Assembly: GCF_018449545.1 (NCBI RefSeq)
Contig: NZ_JAAVUR010000010.1
Span: forward strand, 62,001-126,000
Direction: 5' to 3'
Source of the DNA: Granulicella sp. dw_53
GTDB lineage: Bacteria > Acidobacteriota > Terriglobia > Terriglobales > Acidobacteriaceae
DNA length: 64,000 nt
Positions 55,035-63,308 of the stretch are shown piece after piece; position 1 is the stretch's first letter, and the number at the start of each line of letters is the position of its first letter. Below the pieces are notes generated by a model that did no database searches, was not told the origin of the DNA, and saw only the letters and a program-made list of their open reading frames with translations. Both the position numbers and the translations under genes were made by a program.

Positions 55035-55456
55035 GCAACCCAACAGACGAGACCCTCACCCTCGCAATCGAGAGAGTATTCCCTCACCCGCCAGAAAAGC
55101 TGTGGCGCGCCCTCACCGAGAACCCGCTCATCGCGCAGTGGCTAATGAACAACGACTTCGAGCCGGTAGTCGGACGGAAGTTCCAGTTCCGCCACGAACC
55201 GATGCCGAACTGGGATGGTGTGATCGACTGCGAGGTGCTCATCGTCGATCACTTAAAACAGCTCTCCTATAGCTGGGGCTCTTTAGGGCTCGACTCCGTA
55301 GTGCTCTGGACGTTGACGCCAGCAGAGGGCGGCACCCACCTTCGCATGGAGCAGTCCGGCTTCCGCCCCGATCAGCAAGCAGCGTATCAAGGCGCAAACT
55401 ACGGCTGGCAGAAATTCCTCGCCGCCCTGGAACAGGTGCTCGGCGGTGTGAGATGA
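55031..55456 (+). CDS. SRPBCC (AHSA1/START-like) domain protein
   Basis: 141 residues. LAIERVFPHPPEKLWRALTE at the start, GRKFQFRHEPMPNWDGVIDC and YSWGSLGLDSVVLWTLTPAE in the middle, and GWQKFLAALEQVL at the end fit the AHSA1-like SRPBCC fold, which binds hydrophobic ligands. Genes of this type are very often translationally coupled to an ArsR-type regulator, as here with a four-base overlap. The ligand is unknown. Confidence 0.92.
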   Translation: MSNPTDETLTLAIERVFPHPPEKLWRALTENPLIAQWLMNNDFEPVVGRKFQFRHEPMPNWDGVIDCEVLIVDHLKQLSYSWGSLGLDSVVLWTLTPAEGGTHLRMEQSGFRPDQQAAYQGANYGWQKFLAALEQVLGGVR

Positions 55457-55528
55457 ACGCCTCCAAGAGACAAGCCGCCAGCCTCGGGAATCTCACTGCA
55501 CTCTTCGCGTTGCAAAGGAGAGCCACAC

Positions 55529-55963
55529 ATGAATAAGACCGTCCCAGTGGAATCCGCCTCCACACTCATCGACGAGAAGATCAAGCAACTTGGCGACTGG
55601 CGCGGCAAGACGCTCGCGAAGGTACGCGCCATCATCCACGAGGCAGATCCAGAGATCCTCGAAGAGTGGAAGTGGAGAGGAACTCCCGTCTTCTCCCACA
55701 ACGGCATCGTCTGCACCGGAGAGACCTACAAGAACATCGTCAAGCTGACATTCGCCAAGGGCGCTGCGTTACGAGACCCTTCCGGCCTATTCAACTCCAG
55801 CCTCGATGGAAACGTCCGCCGCGCCATCGACATCCACGAAGACGATAAACTCGACGACGCGGCCTTGAAGAATCTCATCCGCGCCGCAATAGCGCTCAAC
55901 CTCAACACCAAAGCCAAAAGCAAACCGAAGCCCCGCCAAGCGAGCACCAATCAGCCCGGCTAA
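55529..55963 (+). CDS. DUF1801 protein
   Basis: 144 residues starting at ATG 55529. The segments LAKVRAIIHEADPEILEEWK, GTPVFSHNGIVCTGETYKN and VKLTFAKGAALRDPSGLFNS match the DUF1801 (YdhG-like) family of small alpha/beta proteins with unknown function. The C-terminus (about 125-144) is a basic Lys/Pro tail. It follows the SRPBCC gene by 72 bp on the same strand, and DUF1801 proteins often accompany ArsR/SRPBCC genes, so co-transcription is likely. Confidence 0.9.
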   Translation: MNKTVPVESASTLIDEKIKQLGDWRGKTLAKVRAIIHEADPEILEEWKWRGTPVFSHNGIVCTGETYKNIVKLTFAKGAALRDPSGLFNSSLDGNVRRAIDIHEDDKLDDAALKNLIRAAIALNLNTKAKSKPKPRQASTNQPG

Positions 55964-56079
55964 CTTCGTGCAGCTAACAGTAGCCCAGCTTCAGCACCCG
56001 CCTTACCCCACAAGACCCATTCATCAGCTTCCCGCGACCCTCAGCTACCGCCGACGTACCACTCCCTTGTATTCCCACC

Positions 56080-56121
56080 TTGACTCATACTCGGAACCCG
56101 ATATATCGTTTTCCGAGTATG
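56080..56121 (+). promoter_or_regulatory. PadR promoter/operator overlapping the start codon
   Basis: -35 TTGACT (56080-56085), then inverted repeat CATACTCGGAA / TTCCGAGTATG (56086-56096, 56111-56121) flanking a second palindrome CGATATATCG (56099-56108). A TATATC -10 (56102-56107) falls in the centre. The right arm contains the padR ATG, so a bound repressor would cover promoter and start together. The 5' leader would be only about 6 nt. Confidence 0.75.
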
Positions 56122-56466
56122 AAATCTAATGCTCAGCAATACTTGCCTCTCTCCCCCGCCACGTTGCACATACTACTGGCGCTCACCGGCGGGGAACTGC
56201 ACGGCTACGGCATTATGCTTGAGGCAGCCCGGCACTCCGGCGGCCAGTACAAGATAGGTCCCGGCACGCTATACGACAACCTGAAGAAGTTGCTTGCTGC
56301 AGGCCTGGTCGAAGAGTCACAGCGTGAGGACCTCGAGACCGGCGAACGGCGCAAGTTTCAAATCACCACATTGGGCTATGACGTACTGGCCGCGGAGGTC
56401 GAACGGCTCAGCGGCGTACTGCGCCATGCGCGACGCTCCATCCGGCTCGCCGAAAGAAGGTCGTGA
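56119..56466 (+). CDS. PadR-family transcriptional regulator
   Basis: 115 residues from ATG 56119 (MKSNAQQYLPLSPATLHILL). A longer reading from 56080 would start inside the -35 region. The PadR winged helix shows LALTGGELHGYGIMLEA, GQYKIGPGTLYDNLKKLLAA, GLVEESQREDLETGERRKFQ and TTLGYDVLAAEVERL. It probably represses itself and the downstream gene through the operator described. Its stop overlaps the downstream start (TGATG). Confidence 0.92.
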   Translation: MKSNAQQYLPLSPATLHILLALTGGELHGYGIMLEAARHSGGQYKIGPGTLYDNLKKLLAAGLVEESQREDLETGERRKFQITTLGYDVLAAEVERLSGVLRHARRSIRLAERRS

Positions 56467-57803
56467 TGCATAGCCTCCATCGCCGTACCTATCGTCTGCT
56501 CCTGCGCCTGCATCCCGCCGCGTTTCGCGATGAATTCGCTCGCGAAATGGAGCTCGACTTCGAAGAGGCTCTGCACACCTATGGTCCCACCCGCCTCTTC
56601 CTCGACGCAGTCGGCTCGCTCGCCCGTCAGTGGTCGACAAGTATCTCCTTCGCCCCTCCCAATCCAGTCTCTCCGCCTCGGTCGTCCCTACTCGCTGGCT
56701 ACTACGTCACGGTTCGCGACAGCGCATTCACTCCGGTGGAGCTCGGACTTGGCCTGATTGCCTCCACTTCCCAGCTTACGCTTTGCCTGTTTGCGCTCAG
56801 TGCCGGTTCCGGACATATACCCGATCTACCGACCGTCTATGCGTCATCCAACGCACCGTCGCCGATGCGCGATAACACAGACCCGGAAACGCCCTTACCG
56901 ACCGATAGAAGCTCCAGTTCTGAGTTCAAGCCCTCGCAAAATGCCACCGCAAACCTGGGATTTGCCATCGCCAGACTTGCGGAAATCGCCCAGCCAAAGC
57001 CCGAGCTTCTCCTCTTCCATCCCTCAGGCCCGTTACCTTCCTATGAGGTCGCCACTATCAAGCCGCGTGATCCCGACGCTGCCAGCAATCTGGTCAAGCT
57101 ACCGCCAGGCGGTTTCCTCAGCCCGCTAAGCATACGGCGCTACATTATGAACGCCTACGGCGCCGTCTACGCTCCGCAGATCGTCGGCGGTCCGGACTGG
57201 CTCAACAAAGACGCCTACCTCATCAACGGCAAGATCCCCGACGATCTCCAATCCGCGCTCCAGAAAATGACCCGTGAGGGCCGCAACGACCAAACCCGCA
57301 TGATGGAACAGTCCCTCCTCGCCGACCGCTTCCACCTCAAGGCGCACTTTGAAACTCGCGTTTTGCCGGTCTATGCGCTAGTGGCCGGCAATTCCGGCCT
57401 CAAAATGACAGAGGTACCCGTGCCGCCGGAGAGCAAACCTGGTGACCCGCCGATGCGCCCGCATCCCGGAGACCCTCTGCCCCCCGGTACCTTGGTGACC
57501 ATACCTAACAGCAACGGCCTCCGCATCCTTAACGGGCGCGCCATCAAAATGCAATTGCTCGCTCGCGTCATCGGTACCGATATCGGGGATCGTCCCATCG
57601 TCGACCACACGGGCTTCAATGGCTACTTCAACGTTACCGATCTCACCTGGGCGCCGCTCGCCAGTGCAGGCGCCACCAACGATTCCGATGCTCTCTCCCT
57701 CACCGGCGCACTCAAAGAGAAGCTCGGTCTCAAGATCGTCCCCACCAAAGTTCCGATCGAGATCCTCATCATCGATGGCATCGACCGCCCCACGCCAAAC
57801 TAG
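56466..57803 (+). CDS. Membrane-anchored TIGR03435 fusion protein with permease-prefix-like N-terminus
   Basis: 445 residues from ATG 56466. Residues 1-50 (MHSLHRRTYRLLLRLHPAAF, FAREMELDFEEAL) look like the cytosolic prefix of PadR-linked ABC-type permeases of acidobacteria. A hydrophobic stretch (GLIASTSQLTLCLFALSAG) near 95-115 could cross the membrane. From about 195 the TIGR03435 pattern follows: YEVATIKPRDPDAASNL, IVGGPDWLNKDAYLINGKIP, LADRFHLKAHFETRVLPVYA, DHTGFNGYFNVTDLTW and IEILIIDGIDRPTPN. Coupled to padR. Function unknown; the design suggests a membrane-tethered extracytoplasmic domain under PadR control. Confidence 0.85.
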   Translation: MHSLHRRTYRLLLRLHPAAFRDEFAREMELDFEEALHTYGPTRLFLDAVGSLARQWSTSISFAPPNPVSPPRSSLLAGYYVTVRDSAFTPVELGLGLIASTSQLTLCLFALSAGSGHIPDLPTVYASSNAPSPMRDNTDPETPLPTDRSSSSEFKPSQNATANLGFAIARLAEIAQPKPELLLFHPSGPLPSYEVATIKPRDPDAASNLVKLPPGGFLSPLSIRRYIMNAYGAVYAPQIVGGPDWLNKDAYLINGKIPDDLQSALQKMTREGRNDQTRMMEQSLLADRFHLKAHFETRVLPVYALVAGNSGLKMTEVPVPPESKPGDPPMRPHPGDPLPPGTLVTIPNSNGLRILNGRAIKMQLLARVIGTDIGDRPIVDHTGFNGYFNVTDLTWAPLASAGATNDSDALSLTGALKEKLGLKIVPTKVPIEILIIDGIDRPTPN

Positions 57804-57831
57804 CAGACTCTGAATTTGACCAGACTAGTTT

Positions 57832-58854
57832 CTACCGCCAACCAAGCTCAGGCGCAATCGCAGTCAAAATAGCCTCCATGACATGCACATTGTAGGCAAC
57901 ACCCAGTTGGTTTGGGACGGTCAGCAAGAGAGTGTCGGCCTCCGCAATCGCCTCGTCTTCCCTGAGCAGCTCGATGAGGATCTCCGGCTCAGCGGCATAG
58001 CCACGGCCAAAGATCGTCCGTGCGCTCCCTTCCAGGAAACCGACCGTATCCTCTTCCTGAGAACCTCGGCCGAAGTAGCCACGATCACGGTCATCCATCA
58101 ACGCGAAGATACTGCGGCTAACAGAGACCCGCGGACTATGAGCATGGCCAGCCTCCTTCCATGCCGCACGAAAGGCACGAATCTGTGCAGCTTGCTGAAC
58201 ATGAAACGGCTCGCCAGTCTCGTCGAATTTGAGCGTCGAAGATTGCAGATTCATTCCGAGCTTGCCTGCCCACGCGGCTGTCGCATTGGAAATCGCCCCC
58301 CACCATATGCGATCACGCAACCCTTCAGAGTGCGGCTCCAGACGCAGCAGCCCCGGAGGATTAGAAAACATCGGCCGCGGATTAGGCTGAGCAAAGCCCT
58401 CGCCGCGCAGCAGCTCCAGAAATTCTTGCGCATGCTGCCGCCCCATCTCCGAATCGTCCGTGCCTTCCGTTGGGCGGTAGCCAAAATAGCTCCATCCATC
58501 GATCACCTGCTCGGGCGAGCCGCGGCTAATCCCCAACTGCAGTCGCCCACCGGAGATGAGATCCGCAGCCCCAGCGTCCTCCGCCATGTAATGGGGATTC
58601 TCGTATCGCATATCGATCACCGCAGTGCCGATCTCGATCCTTCGCGTCTTAGCGCCAACTGCAGCAAGCAGCGGAAACGGCGACGCCAATTGCCGCGCGA
58701 AGTGATGTACCCGGAAGTAAGCTCCGTCCATCCCCAGCCGCTCGGCCTCGACGGCAAGATCAATAGACTGCAGCAGCGCATCCGCCGCCGACTGCGTTCG
58801 TGACTGCGGGGAAGGCGTCCAATGCCCGAAGGAGAGAAAGCCAATTTTCTTCAT
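57832..58854 (-). CDS. LLM-class flavin-dependent oxidoreductase
   Basis: 340 residues. The bacterial luciferase-like barrel is clear: IGFLSFGHWTPSPQSRTQSA, GMDGAYFRVHHFARQLASPF, IEIGTAVIDMRYENPHYMAE, DLISGGRLQLGISRGSPEQV and the C-terminal LRVPNQLGV-type end (LLLTVPNQLGVAYN). Such enzymes use reduced flavin (FMNH2 or F420); the substrate is unknown. It converges with the TIGR03435 fusion gene (28-bp gap) and diverges from the J-domain gene. Confidence 0.92.
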   Translation of the reverse strand: MKKIGFLSFGHWTPSPQSRTQSAADALLQSIDLAVEAERLGMDGAYFRVHHFARQLASPFPLLAAVGAKTRRIEIGTAVIDMRYENPHYMAEDAGAADLISGGRLQLGISRGSPEQVIDGWSYFGYRPTEGTDDSEMGRQHAQEFLELLRGEGFAQPNPRPMFSNPPGLLRLEPHSEGLRDRIWWGAISNATAAWAGKLGMNLQSSTLKFDETGEPFHVQQAAQIRAFRAAWKEAGHAHSPRVSVSRSIFALMDDRDRGYFGRGSQEEDTVGFLEGSARTIFGRGYAAEPEILIELLREDEAIAEADTLLLTVPNQLGVAYNVHVMEAILTAIAPELGWR

Positions 58855-59006
58855 GCAAAGACAAGTCTACCGCTCCTGCGAGGCGTTATAGCAATTTCCA
58901 GCGAACGCCAGCCGCAGCAACCAAATCGCATCCCGCGAGCCCCGCACCCATCGGCGAAAGCAGAGCCCACTCCGGTAAACTAGAACTTCCACCCACGGGA
59001 AGCCGT

Positions 59007-59789
59007 ATGCCAACCGAAATCATCCTCCAACAAACCCCGGACGACGCCGCACTCCTCGACAAGCGCGAGCAGCTTGCCGCTATTCGCATCACGCTCGCCG
59101 AGCGCGAATCCGAGCTCGCCCAGATCCGCGCCCAGCTCAAAACCTTCGAAGGCCGTTACCTGCGCCAGGTCGGTGTCCTCTACGCCGAGCTAGACGAGCT
59201 AGAAGCCCGCATCGCCGAGCGCGAAGTCAGCCTCTACGATTCTGACTCCGCCCGCCGCCGCGCCGAAGAGACCCGCCAGCGCGCCCAGGAGACCCACGAC
59301 GCGGCCTTCGGCGACGCCCACGAAGCCGAAGAGTTCGACCCGCCGCCCAGCCTCAAGACCCTCTTCCGCGACGTCGCCAAGCGCATCCACCCCGACTTCG
59401 CCCGCGACGACGACGAGCAGAAGCACTTCACCCTCCTGATGGCCCGCGCCAACCAGGCCTACAGCCGCGGCGACACCGAAACCCTCCAGCGCCTCCTCGA
59501 CGATCACCGCGAGATCAACGCCTCCATCGCCGGCGAAGGCGCCGCCGCCGAGCTCCTCCGCATCACACGCCAAATCCAGCACGCGGAGCGCGACATCGCC
59601 ACCCTCGACGCCGAACGCCACACCCTGCTCTCCGGCGACATCGCCCAATTGTCCCTCGACGCCGAAGCCGCAGCCCGCGAACACCGCGACCTCCTCACCG
59701 AGCTCGCCTCCAGCCTCCGCGAACAGATCGCCGACGCCCAGCGCCGCTTCGAGCTCATCGACCGCCAGATTAGCGCCCATGGAAAATAA
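59007..59789 (+). CDS. Coiled-coil protein with central J domain
   Basis: 260 residues from ATG 59007, with GGGAAG upstream; the frame is open further back into the divergent gene but without ribosome site. Residues about 15-105 form a charged coiled coil (LAERESELAQIRAQLKTFEG). A J-like segment follows with HPD at 128-130 (DVAKRIHPDFARDDDEQKHF), then NQAYSRGDTETLQRLLDDHR. A second coiled coil spans about 165-258. The HPD motif suggests stimulation of a DnaK-type Hsp70. A Sel1-repeat gene follows 14 bp later, likely the same operon. Confidence 0.85.
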   Translation: MPTEIILQQTPDDAALLDKREQLAAIRITLAERESELAQIRAQLKTFEGRYLRQVGVLYAELDELEARIAEREVSLYDSDSARRRAEETRQRAQETHDAAFGDAHEAEEFDPPPSLKTLFRDVAKRIHPDFARDDDEQKHFTLLMARANQAYSRGDTETLQRLLDDHREINASIAGEGAAAELLRITRQIQHAERDIATLDAERHTLLSGDIAQLSLDAEAAAREHRDLLTELASSLREQIADAQRRFELIDRQISAHGK

Positions 59790-59825
59790 ACCAGGCAAAG
59801 CCCATGGAAGATAAATTAAACAAAG
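59776..59825 (+). repeat. 25-bp tandem duplication at the J-domain/Sel1 gene junction
   Basis: Two imperfect copies (59776-59800, 59801-59825) of CCCATGGAARATAAA..CAAAG. Copy 1 carries the stop codon of the J-domain gene and an out-of-frame ATG; copy 2 supplies the ATG of the Sel1 gene. It looks like a small slippage duplication. Confidence 0.8.
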
Positions 59826-60601
59826 CCCAAACCGGCCTGCTTCACATCCCTACCAGCGGCACGCTGACGCTCCATTCCACGCGCTCCGGCATCATCGCCC
59901 GTGGCCGCCGCGACGCCGCCAACGCCGCCTCCAACCCCCACTACCGCCAAGCCGTCGCCGACTATAACGCCCGCAACTTCACCGCAGCCGCCGCCAACTT
60001 CCAACTCGCCGCCGAGCAAGGCCACGCCGAATCGCAGTACCTCCTCAGCACTCTCTACGACGAAGGTCAGGGCCTGCCCCAGGACGACACCCAGGCCGCC
60101 TACTGGGAGCGCAAAGCCGCCGAACAGGGCCACGCCTACGCGCAGGCCAACCTCAGCTTCCGCTACTACGCCGCCGACGACTTCGCCGAAGCCTTCGCAT
60201 GGTGCCAGCGCGCCGCCCACAGCAACCTCGCCTGGGCGCAATACAACCTAGGGCTCATGTATCGCAAAGGTGAAGGCGTCCCGCAGAGCAACACCGAAGC
60301 CGCCCACTGGTATCGCCTCGCCGCCACCCAGAACTTTCCCGAAGCCCAGCAGAAGCTCGCCGACCTCTACTACACCGGCCAGGGCGTCCCCCTCAGTTAT
60401 ACGCAGGCCGCCGCGTGGTATCGTAAGGCCGCCGATCAAGGCAACGCCGAAGCCCAATTCCAGCTCGGCCACCTCTACGCCTTCGGCCAGGGCGTAGAGC
60501 ACGACTACACCCAGTCCCGCCATTGGACCCGTCAAGCAGCCCTTCAAGGCCACGACCAAGCCGTCCGCGAACTCAAGCGCCGCGAGTACCGCGACCCATA
60601 A
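59804..60601 (+). CDS. Sel1-repeat protein
   Basis: 265 residues. After about 55 residues without motif, five to six Sel1-like (TPR-related) repeats follow: AAEQGHAESQYLLSTLYDEG, AAEQGHAYAQANLSFRYYAA, AAHSNLAWAQYNLGLMYRKG, AATQNFPEAQQKLADLYYTG, AADQGNAEAQFQLGHLYAFG and a degenerate final one. Sel1 repeats form superhelical protein-binding scaffolds. There is no signal peptide, so a cytosolic partner is expected, perhaps the J-domain protein encoded just upstream. Its start codon comes from copy 2 of a 25-bp duplication. Confidence 0.9.
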   Translation: MEDKLNKAQTGLLHIPTSGTLTLHSTRSGIIARGRRDAANAASNPHYRQAVADYNARNFTAAAANFQLAAEQGHAESQYLLSTLYDEGQGLPQDDTQAAYWERKAAEQGHAYAQANLSFRYYAADDFAEAFAWCQRAAHSNLAWAQYNLGLMYRKGEGVPQSNTEAAHWYRLAATQNFPEAQQKLADLYYTGQGVPLSYTQAAAWYRKAADQGNAEAQFQLGHLYAFGQGVEHDYTQSRHWTRQAALQGHDQAVRELKRREYRDP

Positions 60602-60712
60602 CCCACACTTCAACACGCGAGAACGTTCAGCTCAGCCCACACATGACATCTACGCAAGGCTGCTACCGCTGTTCGTATGTTAGGTTGGATCTGCACTTTT
60701 GGCGGGTCCATT

Positions 60713-61120
60713 ATGCGCTACAACCGTTCCGTTCCACCCTGCCCCGTAATTCCTGTTCTTCGCTATCCTGACCCCGCCGCCGCGGCAGAATGGCTTGCGA
60801 GAGCCTTCGGCTTTACCGTAAGACTCCGGATTGCGAACCATCGCATCCAGATGCGCGCCGGCGAAGGCTGCTTCACTATCGCCGAAGGCAACGTTATGCC
60901 CAACCGCTCTGCAATGGTGCAGGTGCGTATCGAAGACGCACAGGCTCACTACAACCGGGCGCGAGCGGCAGGTGCGAAGATCCTGTCGGAACCAACCGAT
61001 CACGAATACGGCGAACGACAATACGCCGCCGAAGACTTCCACGGCCACACCTGGGACTTCACCGAAACCCTCGCAGACGTCGAGCCAGAGAGCTGGGGCG
61101 GCACCTCCGTGAACCTCTGA
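60713..61120 (+). CDS. VOC-family protein (glyoxalase/bleomycin-resistance fold)
   Basis: 135 residues from ATG 60713 (MRYNRSVPPCPVIPVLRYPD); an in-frame ATG 12 codons earlier is less consistent with family length. YPDPAAAAEWLARAFGFTVR, RIQMRAGEGCFTIAEG, AQAHYNRARAAGAKILSEPT and EDFHGHTWDFTETL are typical of single-domain VOC proteins of the PhnB-like type. The metal-site residues are partly present. Substrate unknown. It stands alone between the Sel1 gene and a 421-bp gap. Confidence 0.88.
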   Translation: MRYNRSVPPCPVIPVLRYPDPAAAAEWLARAFGFTVRLRIANHRIQMRAGEGCFTIAEGNVMPNRSAMVQVRIEDAQAHYNRARAAGAKILSEPTDHEYGERQYAAEDFHGHTWDFTETLADVEPESWGGTSVNL

Positions 61121-61541
61121 GATCAAATCCAGAATCGATGGCTGGGACCAATCGGGTTCGTCCCTACCTCAGTTTTCATTACCGCAACGATAATCCGACA
61201 GCGCCTTCTTAGCCGGAAACGCAAGTCCTGATCAGTCGACTTATGTTTACGAATCTAAAGGCACAAGCACATGATTGAGGTTTCGATGAGCGTCTTGGCG
61301 AGTGCTCAAACATTGACCCGCTTCTTCCGGCCATGCTAGCGTCAAAGCATGAAGTCTCTTGTGCTCCATTGTTGTCGCTGCCACCAACCCCTCGTTGGGT
61401 GAGCTGCGACAATCTCAGAGACTCTGAAACGTCCCTCCAAAGTTCATCTAAATACTCCTCATTATTTGACCGTGCATCCGTCAACCAGCCGGCACTCGTG
61501 CCAGGGCTTGTCGTGACGGTTCAGCTCTGGAGAGAGATCCA
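61121..61541. other. Leader/intergenic region before the thiol dioxygenase-rhodanese gene
   Basis: 421 bp without a credible gene. It contains the nested stem element at 61353-61423. A TTGACC -35-like hexamer near 61312 has no good -10 partner, so the promoter was not fixed. Confidence 0.5.
61353..61423 (+). promoter_or_regulatory. Candidate structured RNA leader
   Basis: Nested complementary arms: outer AGTCTCT/AGAGACT (61353-61359, 61417-61423), middle TTGTCGC/GCGACAA (61372-61378, 61406-61412), and inner CACCAAC/GTTGGGTG with one bulge around CCCTC (about 61382-61401). It ends 118 nt before the downstream ATG. It matches no riboswitch I recognise, including SAM types. Confidence 0.5.
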
Positions 61542-62498
61542 ATGCAACTTGCAACAGACGAACACCTCGCACATGACATTAGCAGCCCATGGATAGCAGC
61601 GATGGACCCCTCCGCCACGAGAACGCCAGAAGAGCTCGCCAACATCGTATCCCTCTTCGCGTCCTCCGATGGATGGATCGATCGAGTGCGGCTGCGCAGC
61701 GAAGATCGCTGGTATGAGCGGCTCTATCAAGGCCCCGACCACGACATTTGGGTCATCAGCTGGCTGCCCGGGCAATCAACCGGCTTTCACGACCACGGTG
61801 AGTCCTCGGGAGCCTTCGTCGTAGCAACCGGTGTTCTTGAGGAGCATCGTCCTGGTGAGCAACCCCTTGCCATCCATCCGGGACATCCGCGCGCATTCGG
61901 CCCCGATTACGCCCATGACGTCCTGAATGCATCCCTTGCGCCGGCCATCAGCATTCACGCATATTCGCCTCCGCTCACGGATATGAACGAGTACGAGCTG
62001 GATGGCAACCAACTGGTTCCGCGCGAACGCGCTTCGGAACGGGCTGAAACACTTGCTCAGCAGCGGCACATACAGCAGGGGAAACCCGCAAACCACAGCG
62101 GCGCCGTAACCATAGATCAGATGCTCTCCGCGGCACGAGCCCGGCTGCAACGGCTATCTCCGATTCAAGCCCAGGAGACGGCAGCAGACAGAGGATCAAT
62201 CCTTGTTGATATTCGTCCAGCAAGCCAGCGCGCGATCGAGGGCAGTATTCCGGGCGCGTTGATCGTCGAGCGCAACGTGCTTGAGTGGCGGTTCGACCCA
62301 GCATCGAGCGCACGGCTGCCGGTCGCGACCGATCACGACCTCCCGGTGATCGTGTTCTGCTCCGAAGGCTATACCTCAAGCCTCGCAGCCGCCGCTCTGC
62401 AGGATCTCGGACTCTGGCGCGCGACGGACATAGTCGGTGGATTCCAGGCATGGCGCGCAGCGGGTCTGCCGACTGTGCCACCAAGCAAGGTTTCCTAG
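61542..62498 (+). CDS. Cysteine dioxygenase-like cupin fused to a rhodanese domain
   Basis: 318 residues. The N-terminal half (about 25-145) is a cysteine-dioxygenase-type cupin with the iron triad His83/His85 (TGFHDHGESSGAF) and His125 (YAHDVLNASL). The C-terminal half (about 205-310) is a rhodanese domain (ILVDIRPASQRAIEGSIPGA) with catalytic Cys273 in VFCSEGYTSSLAA. Thiol dioxygenases oxidise cysteine or other thiols to sulphinates, and rhodaneses move sulphane sulphur, so the fusion points to thiol or persulphide metabolism. ATG 61542 has AGAGAG upstream. No other sulphur gene is adjacent. Confidence 0.9.
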   Translation: MQLATDEHLAHDISSPWIAAMDPSATRTPEELANIVSLFASSDGWIDRVRLRSEDRWYERLYQGPDHDIWVISWLPGQSTGFHDHGESSGAFVVATGVLEEHRPGEQPLAIHPGHPRAFGPDYAHDVLNASLAPAISIHAYSPPLTDMNEYELDGNQLVPRERASERAETLAQQRHIQQGKPANHSGAVTIDQMLSAARARLQRLSPIQAQETAADRGSILVDIRPASQRAIEGSIPGALIVERNVLEWRFDPASSARLPVATDHDLPVIVFCSEGYTSSLAAAALQDLGLWRATDIVGGFQAWRAAGLPTVPPSKVS

Positions 62499-62620
62499 GA
62501 CCTGTCTCACCGACGAACGACGTGCGCTCAGCTCCGCCAAGACTCTTTCGTCTCACCCTCACCGACGCACAACAGTAGAATGCAAAGGATGGTGCTCAAG
62601 GACCTGGACGGAGGCACTCT

Positions 62621-63142
62621 ATGAAACGGATCGCTCTCTTGCTAGTGGCAGGATCAATAGTGGCCGGAGTCCTCGCCTTCACGCCCTCCGCATCTGGACA
62701 CGCCGGTGAACAGGCCACCCCGATCACTGAAATTAAAGTTCCCGCCGGATACCGCGACTGGCGATTAATCTCCATCGCCCACGAGGCAGGCAATCTCAAC
62801 GACATCCGCGCCATTCTAGGCAACGACGCAGCGATCAAGGCCTATCGCGAAGAAAAGCTTCCCTTCCCGGACGGCACAATCATCGCCCGGCTAGCCTGGA
62901 GCTACCTCCCGTCCGAAGAAAACAATAAGGTCTTTGGCCGCGAACAATCGTTCGTCGCCGGTCCTCCCACAAACGTCCAGTTCATGATCAAGGACTCCAA
63001 AAAGTACGCCGCGACCGGCGGCTGGGGATTCGCTCAATTTACAGGCGGTAAACCTGCCAACGAAGCGGTCCCCAAAGCCTGCTTCTCCTGCCACGAACCC
63101 GTCAAAGACCGGGACTTCGTCTTCACCCACTACGCACCCTGA
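62621..63142 (+). CDS. Cytochrome P460-type protein
   Basis: 173 residues with a signal peptide (LLLVAGSIVAGVLAFTPSASG). A single haem site CFSCH (Cys154-His158) lies near the C-terminus. ITEIKVPAGYRDWRLISIAH, FPDGTIIARLAW and GGWGFAQFTGGKPANEAVPK match the cytochrome P460 family. Members oxidise hydroxylamine or detoxify nitrogen oxides, and many acidobacterial ones are uncharacterised. The Lys that cross-links the haem in true P460 cannot be assigned with certainty here. Confidence 0.88.
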   Translation: MKRIALLLVAGSIVAGVLAFTPSASGHAGEQATPITEIKVPAGYRDWRLISIAHEAGNLNDIRAILGNDAAIKAYREEKLPFPDGTIIARLAWSYLPSEENNKVFGREQSFVAGPPTNVQFMIKDSKKYAATGGWGFAQFTGGKPANEAVPKACFSCHEPVKDRDFVFTHYAP

Positions 63143-63308
63143 TAGCCGCCGCCCGACAGCATCCCAAGACCCGCGCATCAGCTTACAGGACGCTGCGAAG
63201 AGGGTCGCCAATCCCGCGCAGAAGAACAGATAATTTGCTGGCCGCCTTAGCTCGCCTTTCACGGATAGCCGAGTCTTTCCATAAACACTTGTAAGCCTAG
63301 AGGACACG

